Positions 35,272 through 44,591 of a stretch of 64,000 nt of DNA are shown here, piece after piece (the first letter of the stretch is position 1; the number at the start of each line of letters is the position of its first letter). The stretch is taken from positions 620,001-684,000 of the forward strand of contig NZ_FUYY01000002.1 of the NCBI RefSeq assembly GCF_900168045.1, given 5' to 3'. Source of the DNA: Salegentibacter holothuriorum (lineage in GTDB: Bacteria > Bacteroidota > Bacteroidia > Flavobacteriales > Flavobacteriaceae). Under the pieces are notes generated by a model that saw only the letters and a program-made list of their open reading frames with translations, was not told where the DNA came from and made no database searches. The translations under genes were made by a program, and so were the position numbers.

Positions 35272-35745
35272 TTAAGCAGAAAGTTTGGCGTTAATTATAC
35301 CCTGCCACTTTTTAGCAACAACTAGTCGTTCTGATGCATTGTTGTTCTCATTATCATCTTCGTCATAAAAAATGATTTTAAGCGGATTTTGATCCCTTTC
35401 ATTTTCGGAAAGATCTAAGCTAATGCTTTTAATCAATTTTCGATTTTCGGGAAAAGGATGAGAACTTACTTTGCTATTTTTAATCTTAGTAAGATCTAAA
35501 ACCCGATGCTGCATCTTATTTGTAGGCTCTATAATGAGTAATTTATTTGCTTTACTGTCTAATCCCAATAATAAGTTGTTTGAAATCTCAAAGGTGTCAG
35601 ACGTCAAGTTATTTTGAGTACTTATATTTCTAAGGTTCCTAAGTCTGTTTTTTTCTTTGTTGTTCTGTTGCCAAATTAGGTATAGTATTGGCAGCATAAA
35701 TAAGGCTAAAAGGCCAAGGCCAATTAGTGTAGATACGGTATCCAT
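35272..35745 (-). CDS. Hypothetical single-pass membrane protein
   Basis: A 157-residue protein with one N-terminal transmembrane helix (about 5-25) and a soluble domain of about 130 residues. I recognise no motif. The soluble part has hydrophobic strands separated by charged turns (LLLGLDSKANKLLIIE, ISLDLSE), reminiscent of a PH-like fold, which is speculative. It has its own terminator. Function unknown. Confidence 0.7.
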   Translation of the reverse strand: MDTVSTLIGLGLLALFMLPILYLIWQQNNKEKNRLRNLRNISTQNNLTSDTFEISNNLLLGLDSKANKLLIIEPTNKMQHRVLDLTKIKNSKVSSHPFPENRKLIKSISLDLSENERDQNPLKIIFYDEDDNENNNASERLVVAKKWQGIINAKLSA

Positions 35746-35843
35746 TTTTTTATAATATTTAGGTGATTTTTAATGTATTTGCCCTGTTATAGAGCTAAGT
35801 ATGAGTTCCAAAAAACCTTAAGTTCTTCGGGAATTCAAGAGAA

Positions 35844-36197
35844 TCACCAGAAAAAATGGAAAGGATAGATTTGTTGAAGTATTAACTGCCTGTGGTCTAA
35901 ACAATGGGAAAATAATTTTTTCTCAATTGGCAGCAGTAATGTTTCTTTTGAAGTAAAAGTAGCAGGTAAACTTCCTGAGAAATCAGAAAAACTTTCTTCT
36001 GAAGTACTATTTTCGAAAGTGATAATTTCAGAAAATAGAACGGCTTGTTTGTTTTGATCTGCCTGCAGGTAATCATAATTCCGGGAATCGAGATTATGCG
36101 TAGAAAAACCAGAAAAAGCAAAGCCCTGCCCTGAAAAGGACATAAATAATATGGCAAAGAGCGCATATATAGCTTTAAAATTTTTCTGGTTTTTCAT
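35844..36197 (-). CDS. Small secreted orphan protein
   Basis: A 117-residue protein with a signal peptide (cleavage near GFA-FSG). The mature part is low in motifs and ends with an aromatic and basic tail, RQLILQQIYPFHFFW. Another frame of similar span exists on the same strand (35897-36166), but the signal peptide and the start favour this one. I do not recognise the family. It lies 54 bp upstream of the hemB start region on the same strand? No: it precedes in coordinates and follows hemB in transcription, so co-transcription with the heme genes is possible. Confidence 0.5.
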   Translation of the reverse strand: MKNQKNFKAIYALFAILFMSFSGQGFAFSGFSTHNLDSRNYDYLQADQNKQAVLFSEIITFENSTSEESFSDFSGSLPATFTSKETLLLPIEKKLFSHCLDHRQLILQQIYPFHFFW

Positions 36198-36251
36198 CTT
36201 GTAAAAGTATATAAAAACCTAATTGGTTATTGCTAAATTTTAGTTATAAAT

Positions 36252-37241
36252 TTAGGAAATTAACTTAACCGCATCCTTAGCAAAATAACTGGCAATCATA
36301 GAGGCCCCGGCTCTTTTTATAGCGGTTAATTGTTCTAGAACTACGGCATCGTGCTCTAACCAACCTTTTTCTGCCGCAGCTTTAATCATCGCATATTCAC
36401 CGCTTACCTGGTAAACCGCAACCGGAATGTTCACTACATTTCTAATATCGCGTACAATATCCAGATAGCATAAGCCCGGTTTTACCATAACAATATCTGC
36501 GCCTTCCTCAATATCCATAAGGGTTTCTTTAACTGCTTCTTCGCGGTTTGCAGGGTCCATTTGGTAGGTTCTCTTGTCTTTTGGGATGTTTTCGGCATCT
36601 ACGGGTGCAGAATCCAGAGCGTCCCGGAATGGCCCGTAAAAGGCTGAAGCATATTTGGCGCTGTAACTCATAATGCCGGTTTCGTGGAAACCTTCGTCTT
36701 CCAGCAAGCTGCGCATTTCAAAAATTCGGCCGTCCATCATATCACTTGGTGCTAGAATATCGGCACCGGCTTTTGCGTGAGAAAGTCCCATTTCGGCTAA
36801 AATAGCGGTAGTATCGTCGTTAATTATTTTGCCGTTGGCAATAACGCCGTCATGTCCATAGGCAGAATAAGGGTCCAGGGCAACATCGGTCATAACCAAC
36901 ATTTCCGGAACCGCATTTTTCACTGCTTTTATAGCTCGTTGCATAAGCCCGTCAGCATTTAAAGCTTCCGTCCCTGCATTGTCTTTTAAGTTTTGCGGAA
37001 CTTTTACAAAAAGTAAAACCGATTTTATCCCTAAACTCCAAAGTTCCTTAACTTCTTTTTCCAGTAAATCCAGGCTAAACCTAAAATAATTAGGCATAGA
37101 AGCGATTTCTTCCTTCTTATTTTTTCCTTCAACCACAAAAAGTGGAGCGATAAAATCATTCGGAGTTATTGCGTTTTCCCTAACTAAGCTTCTCATCGCC
37201 TCGCTGGTTCTTAATCTTCTATTTCTTCTTAATGGATACAT
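36252..37241 (-). CDS. hemB: Porphobilinogen synthase (delta-aminolevulinic acid dehydratase)
   Basis: Condenses two 5-aminolevulinate molecules to porphobilinogen. At 329 residues it is full length, with the Schiff-base lysine in IVMVKPG. The metal-site segment reads DVALDPYSAYGHDG: aspartates and alanine replace the three zinc-binding cysteines of zinc enzymes, so this looks like the magnesium-dependent, zinc-independent type. It is the last heme gene of the hemA-C-D-E-F-B run. Confidence 0.96.
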   Translation of the reverse strand: MYPLRRNRRLRTSEAMRSLVRENAITPNDFIAPLFVVEGKNKKEEIASMPNYFRFSLDLLEKEVKELWSLGIKSVLLFVKVPQNLKDNAGTEALNADGLMQRAIKAVKNAVPEMLVMTDVALDPYSAYGHDGVIANGKIINDDTTAILAEMGLSHAKAGADILAPSDMMDGRIFEMRSLLEDEGFHETGIMSYSAKYASAFYGPFRDALDSAPVDAENIPKDKRTYQMDPANREEAVKETLMDIEEGADIVMVKPGLCYLDIVRDIRNVVNIPVAVYQVSGEYAMIKAAAEKGWLEHDAVVLEQLTAIKRAGASMIASYFAKDAVKLIS

Positions 37242-37278
37242 AATTTCAGTTGTCAGTTATCAGTAAATGAGTTTTCAG

Positions 37279-38187
37279 TTAAACCCAATTTCGTGGTTTT
37301 TCCAGAACTTCCAATATTTTCTCTTCTTCGCTGCCGGGTTCTGGATGATGGTCGTAAACCCATTGCACGTGTGGCGGCAAACTCATTAAGATGCTTTCAA
37401 TTCTTCCGTTGGTTTTTAAGCCGAAAAGCGTGCCTTTATCGTGTACTAAATTGAATTCCACATAACGGCCGCGTCTTATTTCCTGCCAGGTGCGGTTTGC
37501 TTCAGAATAGGGTAGATGCTTACGTTTTTCTGCTATAGGAACATAGGCTTCAAGGAAACTATCACCAACTTCGGTTACAAAATCATACCAGTCTTCAATA
37601 CTTTTTTCTTTGGAAGCTTTTAAATAGTCAAAAAACAAACCTCCAATTCCGCGTGCTTCATTTCTGTGGGAATTCCAGAAATATTCGTCACATTTTGTCT
37701 TGTATTGCGGATAGAATTCAGGGGAATGTTTATCACAGGCTTCTTTTGAAACCTTATGGAAATGTTCGGCATCTTCCTCAAAAAGATAGTAGGGGGTGAG
37801 ATCCTGACCGCCTCCAAACCACTGGTCTAAAACGTTTCCGTCCTTATCATACATCTCAAAATAGCGCCAATTAGCGTGAACCGTGGGTACCATCGGGTTT
37901 TTTGGGTGAATCACCAAGCTGAGCCCACAGGCAAAAAAATCTACATCACCAACTTTAAAATATTGTTGCATTGCGGGGGCTAAAGGCCCGTGTACAGCCG
38001 AAATATTTACGCCGCCTTTTTCAAAAACAGTACCATTTTCTATAACTCGTGTTCTGCCGCCGCCGCCTTCTTCGCGTTCCCAAAGGTCTTGTTGAAATTT
38101 GGCTGTGCCGTCTATCTCTTCCAGTTTTTCACAGATGCTATCCTGTAAGTCTTCAATATATTTATAAAATTCCGCTCTCATTTTCAA
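37279..38187 (-). CDS. hemF: Oxygen-dependent coproporphyrinogen III oxidase
   Basis: Decarboxylates coproporphyrinogen III to protoporphyrinogen IX using O2, which places this organism's heme synthesis in aerobic conditions. The 302-residue protein has the family motifs GVNISAVHGPLAPA, WFGGGQDLTPYY, EARGIGGLFFDY and RRGRYVEFNLVHDKGT. It overlaps the upstream DUF6973 gene by 4 bp. Confidence 0.97.
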   Translation of the reverse strand: MKMRAEFYKYIEDLQDSICEKLEEIDGTAKFQQDLWEREEGGGGRTRVIENGTVFEKGGVNISAVHGPLAPAMQQYFKVGDVDFFACGLSLVIHPKNPMVPTVHANWRYFEMYDKDGNVLDQWFGGGQDLTPYYLFEEDAEHFHKVSKEACDKHSPEFYPQYKTKCDEYFWNSHRNEARGIGGLFFDYLKASKEKSIEDWYDFVTEVGDSFLEAYVPIAEKRKHLPYSEANRTWQEIRRGRYVEFNLVHDKGTLFGLKTNGRIESILMSLPPHVQWVYDHHPEPGSEEEKILEVLEKPRNWV

Positions 38188-38642
38188 TCTTCAATATAAA
38201 CCAGGTTATTTTTTGTTTTCCTTATTTCTTCTACTTTGGAAACCTTAAATGCTTCTTTCATCCTTTCCTGGAGAAGTTTAATAATTGCTTCAGTTTTTAA
38301 TTGACTTCCCTTAAATAAAGTCTGCCCAAACCGATTATTGTGTAAATCCATTGCTTTGGCCAGTTTTTGATTTGGAGAAAGTTTTTCGTGTAAACCTGTG
38401 AATTGGTCGCTCCAAATTCTTACAGTTTCTACCGATGAGGAAATTTTAAAACATTTCTGGCAAATTAAATAATTCCACAGGGCGTGTCTAAAAGCATTCG
38501 CTTTACCATTTTTATGATGTTCTTTTTGATAAAGATCATCACAAATTCTTATGGTTTCAATCGTTGCCCGGTAGGTTGGTAAAATATAGCGCGGCTTACT
38601 TATAAATACCTTAAAGACTGCGAGCAGTTCCTTAAAATTCAT
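38184..38642 (-). CDS. DUF6973-domain protein within the heme operon
   Basis: A 152-residue protein if the ATG at 38642 is used. A GTG at 38669 that overlaps the hemE stop (TAGTG) would add nine residues and is a real alternative because of coupling. The domain shows KANAFRHALWNYLI, a conserved HE in TGLHEKL and MDLHNNRFGQ, the histidine-rich pattern of DUF6973. Such conserved His/Glu/Asp sets suggest a metal-dependent enzyme, but no activity is established. Its position between hemE and hemF is notable. Confidence 0.75.
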   Translation of the reverse strand: MNFKELLAVFKVFISKPRYILPTYRATIETIRICDDLYQKEHHKNGKANAFRHALWNYLICQKCFKISSSVETVRIWSDQFTGLHEKLSPNQKLAKAMDLHNNRFGQTLFKGSQLKTEAIIKLLQERMKEAFKVSKVEEIRKTKNNLVYIED

Positions 38643-38668
38643 ATTTTTAATCCGCGCCCAGACTGCCA

Positions 38669-39697
38669 CTATTTGGCTTTATACTCTTTTACCGCATCTA
38701 CAAAAGCTTTTGCGTTTTCTACCGGAATATCTGGTAAAATACCGTGCCCCAGGTTTACGATATAGCTGTCTTTTCCAAATTCATTAATCATTTGGCTTAC
38801 CATTTTTTTGATCTCTGCCGGTGGGGAATATAATCTTGAAGGATCAAAATTACCTTGTAAGGTGATTTTTCCACCACTTAAATAGCGAGCGTTTCTGGCG
38901 CTAATCGTCCAGTCTACTCCCAAAGCGGAAGCTCCTGAATTTGCCATTTCGTGTAGGGCAAACCAACAACCTTTTCCAAAGGCGATTACCGGAATCTCAT
39001 CTTTTAAAGCGTCAATGATCTGTTGAATATATTTCCAGGAAAATTCCTGGTAATCTACAGGACTTAGCATCCCGCCCCAGGAATCAAAAATTTGTACTGC
39101 ATCTACCCCGGCTGCAACTTTTGCTTTAAGGTATGCGATAGTTGTATCGGTTATTTTTTGCAGTAATAGATGCGCTGCCACGGGATTGGTAAAGCAAAAT
39201 TTCTTGGCCTTATCAAAGTTTTTGGAACCCTGGCCTTGTACGGCATAGCATAGAATTGTCCATGGGGAACCTGCAAAACCAATGAGTGGAACTTCGTTAT
39301 TTAGTTCCTGTTTCGTCATTTTAATGGCATCCATTACGTAGCCTAAGGTTTCCTCTATATTGGGAACAATTACCTGGTCTACATCTTTTGATGTGCGAAT
39401 AGGTTTTGGCAACCACGGGCCTACACCGGGTTTCATTTCTACTTCAATATTCATTGCTTGCGGAACCACCAAAATGTCGCTAAATAAAATAGCGGCATCA
39501 GTACCTACCTGATGTATTGGCATTACAGTGATTTCGGTAGCTAGTTCTGGAGTTCTACAACGAGTGAAAAAGTCGTATTTTTCTTTAAGCTTCATAAAAT
39601 CTGGAAGGTAACGGCCTGCCTGGCGCATCATCCAAACCGGTGGGCGTTCTACCGTTTCTCCTTTTAAAGCTTTTAGAAATAGATCGTTTTTTATCAT
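38669..39697 (-). CDS. hemE: Uroporphyrinogen decarboxylase
   Basis: Converts uroporphyrinogen III to coproporphyrinogen III. At 342 residues it has the N-terminal signature [14 protein letters not shown] and the [16 protein letters not shown] motif, plus [12 protein letters not shown]. It follows hemD after 97 bp, the widest gap in the operon, which contains a small CTGCAA/TTGCAG hairpin. Confidence 0.97.
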   Translation of the reverse strand: MIKNDLFLKALKGETVERPPVWMMRQAGRYLPDFMKLKEKYDFFTRCRTPELATEITVMPIHQVGTDAAILFSDILVVPQAMNIEVEMKPGVGPWLPKPIRTSKDVDQVIVPNIEETLGYVMDAIKMTKQELNNEVPLIGFAGSPWTILCYAVQGQGSKNFDKAKKFCFTNPVAAHLLLQKITDTTIAYLKAKVAAGVDAVQIFDSWGGMLSPVDYQEFSWKYIQQIIDALKDEIPVIAFGKGCWFALHEMANSGASALGVDWTISARNARYLSGGKITLQGNFDPSRLYSPPAEIKKMVSQMINEFGKDSYIVNLGHGILPDIPVENAKAFVDAVKEYKAK

Positions 39698-39794
39698 TTT
39701 TGTATTGTTCTAATTTTTTGTTTTCCTGCAAACTTACAAGGTTCTGTAAACCTTGCAGAAGTATGCCTTATAACACACTAATTTTTTATTTACA

Positions 39795-40445
39795 CTATTT
39801 ATTTTTAGAATACTTTACTACTTGCACAATCACATTTTCAATGGTTGGTTTGGTAGCAATTATTATATTGTTTGTATGTTTTTGGGCTTCTAAAGCAGTA
39901 GTATTTCCTATACAATATGCTGTGATGCCTGTTAGCTTATTTTTTGCAGTAAAACTTTGCACTGCACTGGGGCTAAAAAATAAGATCCCATCAAATTCCT
40001 GAGAAAAGCCCTGTGGATTTAAGCTTGTTTTATAAACTTCAATTTCCTGAAAATTAATATTTTCTTGTTGGAGGGTTTTGGGAATTTCGTCCATTCTCTT
40101 ATTACCGCAGAAAAAGGTAAAGGTTTCTGAAGCATATTTTTTAGTAATAATTTGGGCTAAATCTTTGCCATAATCTGCAACTTCCTGAATGTGGAATCCG
40201 TTATCACTAAGAAGTTCAGCGGTTTTTTCCCCCACGCAAAAACAATTTTTAAATTCAGTTTTCCCCAAAACCGCATTCACCGAATTTTTACTGGTAAAAA
40301 TCACATTTTCAATTTTCTCTAAAGGAAGTTTGAAATTGTGGGTTTCTATAAGGATAGCATTGTATTCCACCAGGCTCAAGCCTGAGTTTAGAAACAATTG
40401 TTTCTGGGAATTACTGAGTTTTTTAGTTGAGAGAATGCTTTTCAT
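39795..40445 (-). CDS. hemD: Uroporphyrinogen-III synthase
   Basis: Cyclises hydroxymethylbilane to uroporphyrinogen III with inversion of ring D. The 216-residue sequence is divergent, as is usual for HemD, but shows the IIFTSKNSVNAV-like segment, the CVGEKTAELL motif and the FFSPSAVQSF region. The call is supported by its place 21 bp behind hemC. Confidence 0.9.
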   Translation of the reverse strand: MKSILSTKKLSNSQKQLFLNSGLSLVEYNAILIETHNFKLPLEKIENVIFTSKNSVNAVLGKTEFKNCFCVGEKTAELLSDNGFHIQEVADYGKDLAQIITKKYASETFTFFCGNKRMDEIPKTLQQENINFQEIEVYKTSLNPQGFSQEFDGILFFSPSAVQSFTAKNKLTGITAYCIGNTTALEAQKHTNNIIIATKPTIENVIVQVVKYSKNK

Positions 40446-40466
40446 TCCAAATTATTTAAATAAGGA

Positions 40467-41387
40467 TCAGCCTGCGGTATTTATTTCAGCTTTAATTTGT
40501 TGCATCAATTTTGAGCCACCATTATTCAGGATCTCTTCAGCACAACGTCTGCCCAAATTTTCAATTTCGTTTAAAGAAACAGTTTTTTCTACTCCAATCT
40601 TCTCTTTTCCGTCTAAACTAAAAAGGGCTCCTTTAAAGTAAATCAAGTCTTTTTCTACAGTTGCTAAAGCACCAATGGGGGCAGTGCAGCCGCCTTCTAA
40701 CACCTTTAAAAATTCGCGCTCAATATGTACGGTGATCTCAGATTCTCTATGGTTTAATAAGGAAAGTGCTTTGCGGGTAAACTCATCTTCTTCCATTGCC
40801 ACCACAAGCATTGCGCCTTGTGCAGGGGCTGGAATCATCCAGTTAAGATCTATAAAATTCTCAGGTTTTAGAGCGATACGTTCAAGGCCTGCAGCGGCGA
40901 AAATTGCTCCATCCCAGTCGTTATCGACTAATTTTTTCATTCTGGTATTTACATTTCCACGTAAATCTACCACCTTGTGAGCAGGATGTTTATGCAGCCA
41001 TTGTGCTTTTCTTCTCAGGCTACCGGTAGCAATTGTTCCTTCACTTTCTAAGAAATCCAGGCCTTTATGAATAAGTATATCTTTAGTATTGGCGCGTTTT
41101 AAAACTGCAGCCTCAACAATACCTTTTGGAAGTGCCGTGGGCACATCTTTCATAGAATGCACGGCAATATCTATATCACCTTTTATCATGGCTACATCCA
41201 GAGTTTTGGTAAAAATCCCTGTAATACCCATTTCGTAAAGTGGTTGATTTAAGTTAAGGTCTCCCGAAGATTTAACGGGAACAAGTTTAGTTTTATGTCC
41301 GGCTTTTTCCAATGCATTTTGCACTGTTTTTGCCTGCCAGAGTGCAAGTTCGCTGTCTCTGGTGCCAATACGAATTATTTTGTTCAT
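40467..41387 (-). CDS. hemC: Hydroxymethylbilane synthase (porphobilinogen deaminase)
   Basis: Polymerises four porphobilinogens to hydroxymethylbilane. At 306 residues it has RIGTRDSELALWQA at the N-terminus, the HSMKDVPT motif and the dipyrromethane cofactor cysteine in LEGGCTAPIGA. It overlaps hemA by 4 bp. Confidence 0.98.
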   Translation of the reverse strand: MNKIIRIGTRDSELALWQAKTVQNALEKAGHKTKLVPVKSSGDLNLNQPLYEMGITGIFTKTLDVAMIKGDIDIAVHSMKDVPTALPKGIVEAAVLKRANTKDILIHKGLDFLESEGTIATGSLRRKAQWLHKHPAHKVVDLRGNVNTRMKKLVDNDWDGAIFAAAGLERIALKPENFIDLNWMIPAPAQGAMLVVAMEEDEFTRKALSLLNHRESEITVHIEREFLKVLEGGCTAPIGALATVEKDLIYFKGALFSLDGKEKIGVEKTVSLNEIENLGRRCAEEILNNGGSKLMQQIKAEINTAG

Positions 41388-42640
41388 TGCGCCTTTTCTT
41401 CTAACTGAAAAACTTTCTGGATTAATTCCAGACTCTCATTGGTAGTTTCTGAATCTTCTTTTAAATGATTGGCAAAATGCTTCATTATTTTTTGAATAAT
41501 CCTGTCGCTAACTATTTCAGCTTGTTCATCATTGAAGTCTGATATTTTCTTACGCTGAAAATCAAGTTCAGCATCTTTCATGCTTCTAAGCTTTTTCTTT
41601 AAAGCTTTTATAGTAGGTGCAAATTTTCGTGTTTCAAGCCATTTATTGAAATCGGTCTCTACCTCTGTAATAATAATTTCAGCTTCAGGAATAAAGCGCT
41701 TTCTGCGTTCTAAATTCTTATCTGTAATTTTTGAAAGTTGATCCAGGTGAACCAATTTTACATTAAGTAATTGAGCTACATCCTCTGAAACATTCTTTGG
41801 AATAGAAAGGTCTAAAACCAGTAAATCTTTGTTAGAATAGATTAATTCTTTAGAAATGGTGGGATTTTGTGCTCCTGTGGCAACAATAAGAATATCTGTA
41901 TTCCTTATTTCTGCCTGCAAATCGGCATAATCTTTAACTATTAGATTAAATTTCCCTGCAATTTTTTCCGCTTTGTCTTTTGTGCGGTTAATAAGGGTGA
42001 TATGCTCGTTATGCGTATGTTTTATCAAGTTTTCACAGGTATTTCTTCCAATTTTACCTGTTCCGAAAAGCAAAATATTCTTATCGGTAACATTAGGTAC
42101 ATTTTGAAGAATATATTGAACCGAAGCAAAAGATACTGAGGTTGCTCCTGTAGAAATTTCGGTTTCGTTCTTTATACGCTTGCTAGCCTGGATTACTGCG
42201 TTGACAAGTCTTTCCAAAAATGCATTGACCAGCCCAAGTTTTTTAGAACGGGCGAAAGCAAGCTTTAACTGACTAATAATTTCGAAATCTCCCAGAATTT
42301 GGCTATCCAGGCCGGTGCCAACCCTAAACATATGGGAGATAGCTTGTTTGTTTTTATGAATATAAGCTACTTTTTCAAACTCTTCTACGGTACCGTGTGT
42401 ATGTTCACAAAGAAGTTTGATTAGTTGAAAAGGATGATCTGCGAATCCGTAAATTTCAGTTCTGTTACAGGTAGAAGTTACCAAAATGCCATCAATCCCT
42501 TCAGCATTAGCCTGAAGAAGTAAACGTTTCTTTGCTTCTTCATCCAAACTAAAATGTCCTCTTATTTCTGCATCAGCCTTTTTATAACTAAGACCTATTG
42601 TGTAAAAATGTTTTCCGCTTGCTATGTGATAATCTTTCAT
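41384..42640 (-). CDS. hemA: Glutamyl-tRNA reductase
   Basis: Reduces glutamyl-tRNA to glutamate-1-semialdehyde, the first committed step of C5-pathway heme synthesis. I chose the ATG at 42640 (418 residues); a TTG nine codons upstream overlaps the promoter box. The catalytic cysteine is C58 in TSTCNRTEIYG. The NADPH-binding motif LFGTGKIGRNTCENL and a C-terminal helical dimerisation domain follow. It heads the heme operon. Confidence 0.96.
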   Translation of the reverse strand: MKDYHIASGKHFYTIGLSYKKADAEIRGHFSLDEEAKKRLLLQANAEGIDGILVTSTCNRTEIYGFADHPFQLIKLLCEHTHGTVEEFEKVAYIHKNKQAISHMFRVGTGLDSQILGDFEIISQLKLAFARSKKLGLVNAFLERLVNAVIQASKRIKNETEISTGATSVSFASVQYILQNVPNVTDKNILLFGTGKIGRNTCENLIKHTHNEHITLINRTKDKAEKIAGKFNLIVKDYADLQAEIRNTDILIVATGAQNPTISKELIYSNKDLLVLDLSIPKNVSEDVAQLLNVKLVHLDQLSKITDKNLERRKRFIPEAEIIITEVETDFNKWLETRKFAPTIKALKKKLRSMKDAELDFQRKKISDFNDEQAEIVSDRIIQKIMKHFANHLKEDSETTNESLELIQKVFQLEEKAQ

Positions 42641-42664
42641 GTACCTGTTTGGGGTATTCGGTTG

Positions 42665-42672
42665 CAAAATTA
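42665..42672 (-). promoter_or_regulatory. -7 box of the hemA operon
   Basis: Minus-strand TAATTTTG, a perfect TAnnTTTG, ends 24 nt before the hemA ATG and overlaps the alternative TTG start, which argues against that start. Confidence 0.55.
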
Positions 42673-42767
42673 AGCTAATGTAAAATCAAAAAGTAACGCT
42701 CAAAGTACTTTTTGTATCGCTTTCAGTTATTTTCGGTTTTTTTACGCTTCCAAAAGTCGTATTTGCT

Positions 42768-42775
42768 TACATTTG
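42768..42775 (+). promoter_or_regulatory. -7 box of the AraC-type regulator
   Basis: TACATTTG, a perfect TAnnTTTG, lies 66 nt before the ATG at 42842. The divergent hemA box is 95 nt away, so a single regulator could act on both promoters. Confidence 0.55.
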
Positions 42776-42841
42776 TAGTAGTAATAGTAGGTTTGGGTGC
42801 AACAGTTTAGAATAATTCTAAATAGTATTAAAATTTAAAAT

Positions 42842-43741
42842 ATGGTTTTAGAAGATAAAAATAACGCTGAAGGATATACGGAGGGATTAAAAATTGAAGA
42901 TGGTTTTTATCTTTTAAAATTTCAAAATGAAACTTCTGATAGTCAAAAAATTATTCGGGATATAGACAGTAGTTTTATACAGTTTCATTTTAATTTAAAA
43001 GGAAACTGCAAGTTCCTGTTTAATAATGGTAATTACGAGCTTCCGCTTAATGAAGAAAGTTCATTGTTATTATACAATCCGCAGCAGGATCTTCCACTTA
43101 ATTTAGTACTAGAACCAAACTCCTGGTTAATTTCCCTGGTGATTTCTATCAAAAAATTCCATTCGCTGTTTTCGCAGGAAGCCGGGTATATTACTTTCTT
43201 AAGTGCAGATAATAAGGATAAAAAATATTATAAAGATGGTCCTATTTCGCCTTCTATGGCAATAGTTCTTAACCAGGTAATGAACTTTAATCTTACCCAG
43301 AGTATTAAAAATCTTTATTTTAAAGGGAAAGCTTATGAGTTATTGAGCTTATATTTTAATAGGACAGAAGATCCAGATGTAGAGCAATGTCCTTTTCTTA
43401 GTGACGAAGAAAATATTATTAAGATAAGAAAGGCCAAGGATATTGTGATCTCCAGAATGGCGGAGCCACCTTCTTTGCAGGAATTATCTGATGAAATTGG
43501 ATTAAGTCTTAAAAAATTAAAAGAAGGTTTTAAGCAAATTTATGGCGACTCTGTTTACAGTTTTCTTTTTGATTATAAAATGGAATCTGCAAGAAAACTC
43601 CTGGATAGTGGCGATTATAATGTGAACGAAGTGGGCTTAAAGGTGGGCTACAGTACTTCCAGTCATTTTATTGCGGCTTTTAAAAAGAAATTTGGTACAA
43701 CGCCAAAAAAATATATTATGTCTTTAAATCCAAACCTTTAA
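42842..43741 (+). CDS. AraC-family transcriptional regulator
   Basis: A 299-residue regulator with an N-terminal sensor region of about 190 residues and a C-terminal AraC DNA-binding domain (about 200-295), with both helix-turn-helix units visible (LQELSDEIGLSLKKLKEGFK and VNEVGLKVGYSTSSHFIAAF). It is divergent from hemA with about 200 bp between start codons, so control of the heme operon is a reasonable inference. The effector is unknown. Confidence 0.92.
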   Translation: MVLEDKNNAEGYTEGLKIEDGFYLLKFQNETSDSQKIIRDIDSSFIQFHFNLKGNCKFLFNNGNYELPLNEESSLLLYNPQQDLPLNLVLEPNSWLISLVISIKKFHSLFSQEAGYITFLSADNKDKKYYKDGPISPSMAIVLNQVMNFNLTQSIKNLYFKGKAYELLSLYFNRTEDPDVEQCPFLSDEENIIKIRKAKDIVISRMAEPPSLQELSDEIGLSLKKLKEGFKQIYGDSVYSFLFDYKMESARKLLDSGDYNVNEVGLKVGYSTSSHFIAAFKKKFGTTPKKYIMSLNPNL

Positions 43742-43743
43742 AT

Positions 43744-44502
43744 ATGCACAGGTTAGTACACTCATTTTTTATTGGTCTGTTTCTTATTTTTCAAAATACT
43801 GGATTCGCTCAGGAAATTGAAAATCAAGTCCAGGAAGAGAAAAATGAAGTATTGGTTTTTTATAAAACTGAAGGTTTTTGGCATAATTCTATCCCCGCTG
43901 GAAGAGCTCTTATTCTAGAACTTGGAGAAGATCACGAATTTGAAGTGACCGCCACTGAAGATGCAAATGATTTTAACGAGAATAATCTTACAAAATTTAA
44001 TCTCGTAATTTTCCTAAGTACTACAGGAAATGTATTAAATGAAAAAGAGCAGGATGCTTTTGAAAGATATATAAAGAAAGGTGGTAATTTCTTCGGAATT
44101 CACGCCGCAGCCGATACCGAATATGAGTGGCCATGGTTTGGTGAATTAGTAGGAGGTTATTTTGCAGGACATCCAGAAATACAGCAAGCTGATATTTTTG
44201 TAAATATGCCAGAACATCCAACGGTTTCGCATCTGCCAAAGGTTTGGACCAGGACAGATGAGTGGTATAATTACAAAAACCTAAACCCTGAAAAGGAGGT
44301 TTTACTTTACCTTGATGAGAATTCTTATGAGGGAGGAACAAATGGGGAAGAGCATCCAATTGCCTGGATTAGAGAAACCGGCCATGGCGGAGTTTCTATT
44401 TATACCGGTTTGGGGCACACCATACAATCATATTTAGAACCTGATTTTAAAGAGCATATTTTGCAAAGTATCTTATATGCTTTAGACAAGGAAAAAAAAT
44501 AA
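43744..44502 (+). CDS. Secreted ThuA-domain protein
   Basis: A 252-residue protein with a signal peptide (cleavage near GFA-QEI) and a ThuA domain: VLVFYKTEGFWHNSIPAG, FLSTTGNVLN, GIHAAADTEYEWPWFGELVGGYF and GHGGVSIYTGLGHT. ThuA is a glutamine-amidotransferase-like fold associated with sugar metabolism, and its exact activity is unclear in most members. It starts 2 bp after the AraC gene, so the two are co-transcribed. Confidence 0.88.
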   Translation: MHRLVHSFFIGLFLIFQNTGFAQEIENQVQEEKNEVLVFYKTEGFWHNSIPAGRALILELGEDHEFEVTATEDANDFNENNLTKFNLVIFLSTTGNVLNEKEQDAFERYIKKGGNFFGIHAAADTEYEWPWFGELVGGYFAGHPEIQQADIFVNMPEHPTVSHLPKVWTRTDEWYNYKNLNPEKEVLLYLDENSYEGGTNGEEHPIAWIRETGHGGVSIYTGLGHTIQSYLEPDFKEHILQSILYALDKEKK

Positions 44503-44543
44503 ATCCTCTATTAAGGCATAAGAAAGTGTAATAATATTAACTT

Positions 44544-44572
44544 TTGTTGCATTTTTAATAAGCTTATTTTTG
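44544..44572 (+). promoter_or_regulatory. Promoter for hemH
   Basis: TTG at 44544-44546 and TATTTTTG at 44565-44572 (perfect TAnnTTTG) are 18 nt apart, the expected -33/-7 arrangement. The start codon of hemH is 19 nt downstream. Confidence 0.65.
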
Positions 44573-44591
44573 ATATTGAAAAAGAAAAACT

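Noticed and set aside
38041-38062. CTCGTG sequence resembling the dispersed 19-nt hairpin.
   Set aside because: It lies inside hemF coding sequence and cannot form the conserved stem.
39726-39758. CTGCAA/TTGCAG and AAGGTT/AACCTT inverted repeats between hemD and hemE as a terminator.
   Set aside because: The pairings overlap and no T run follows, and the heme operon must continue through it.
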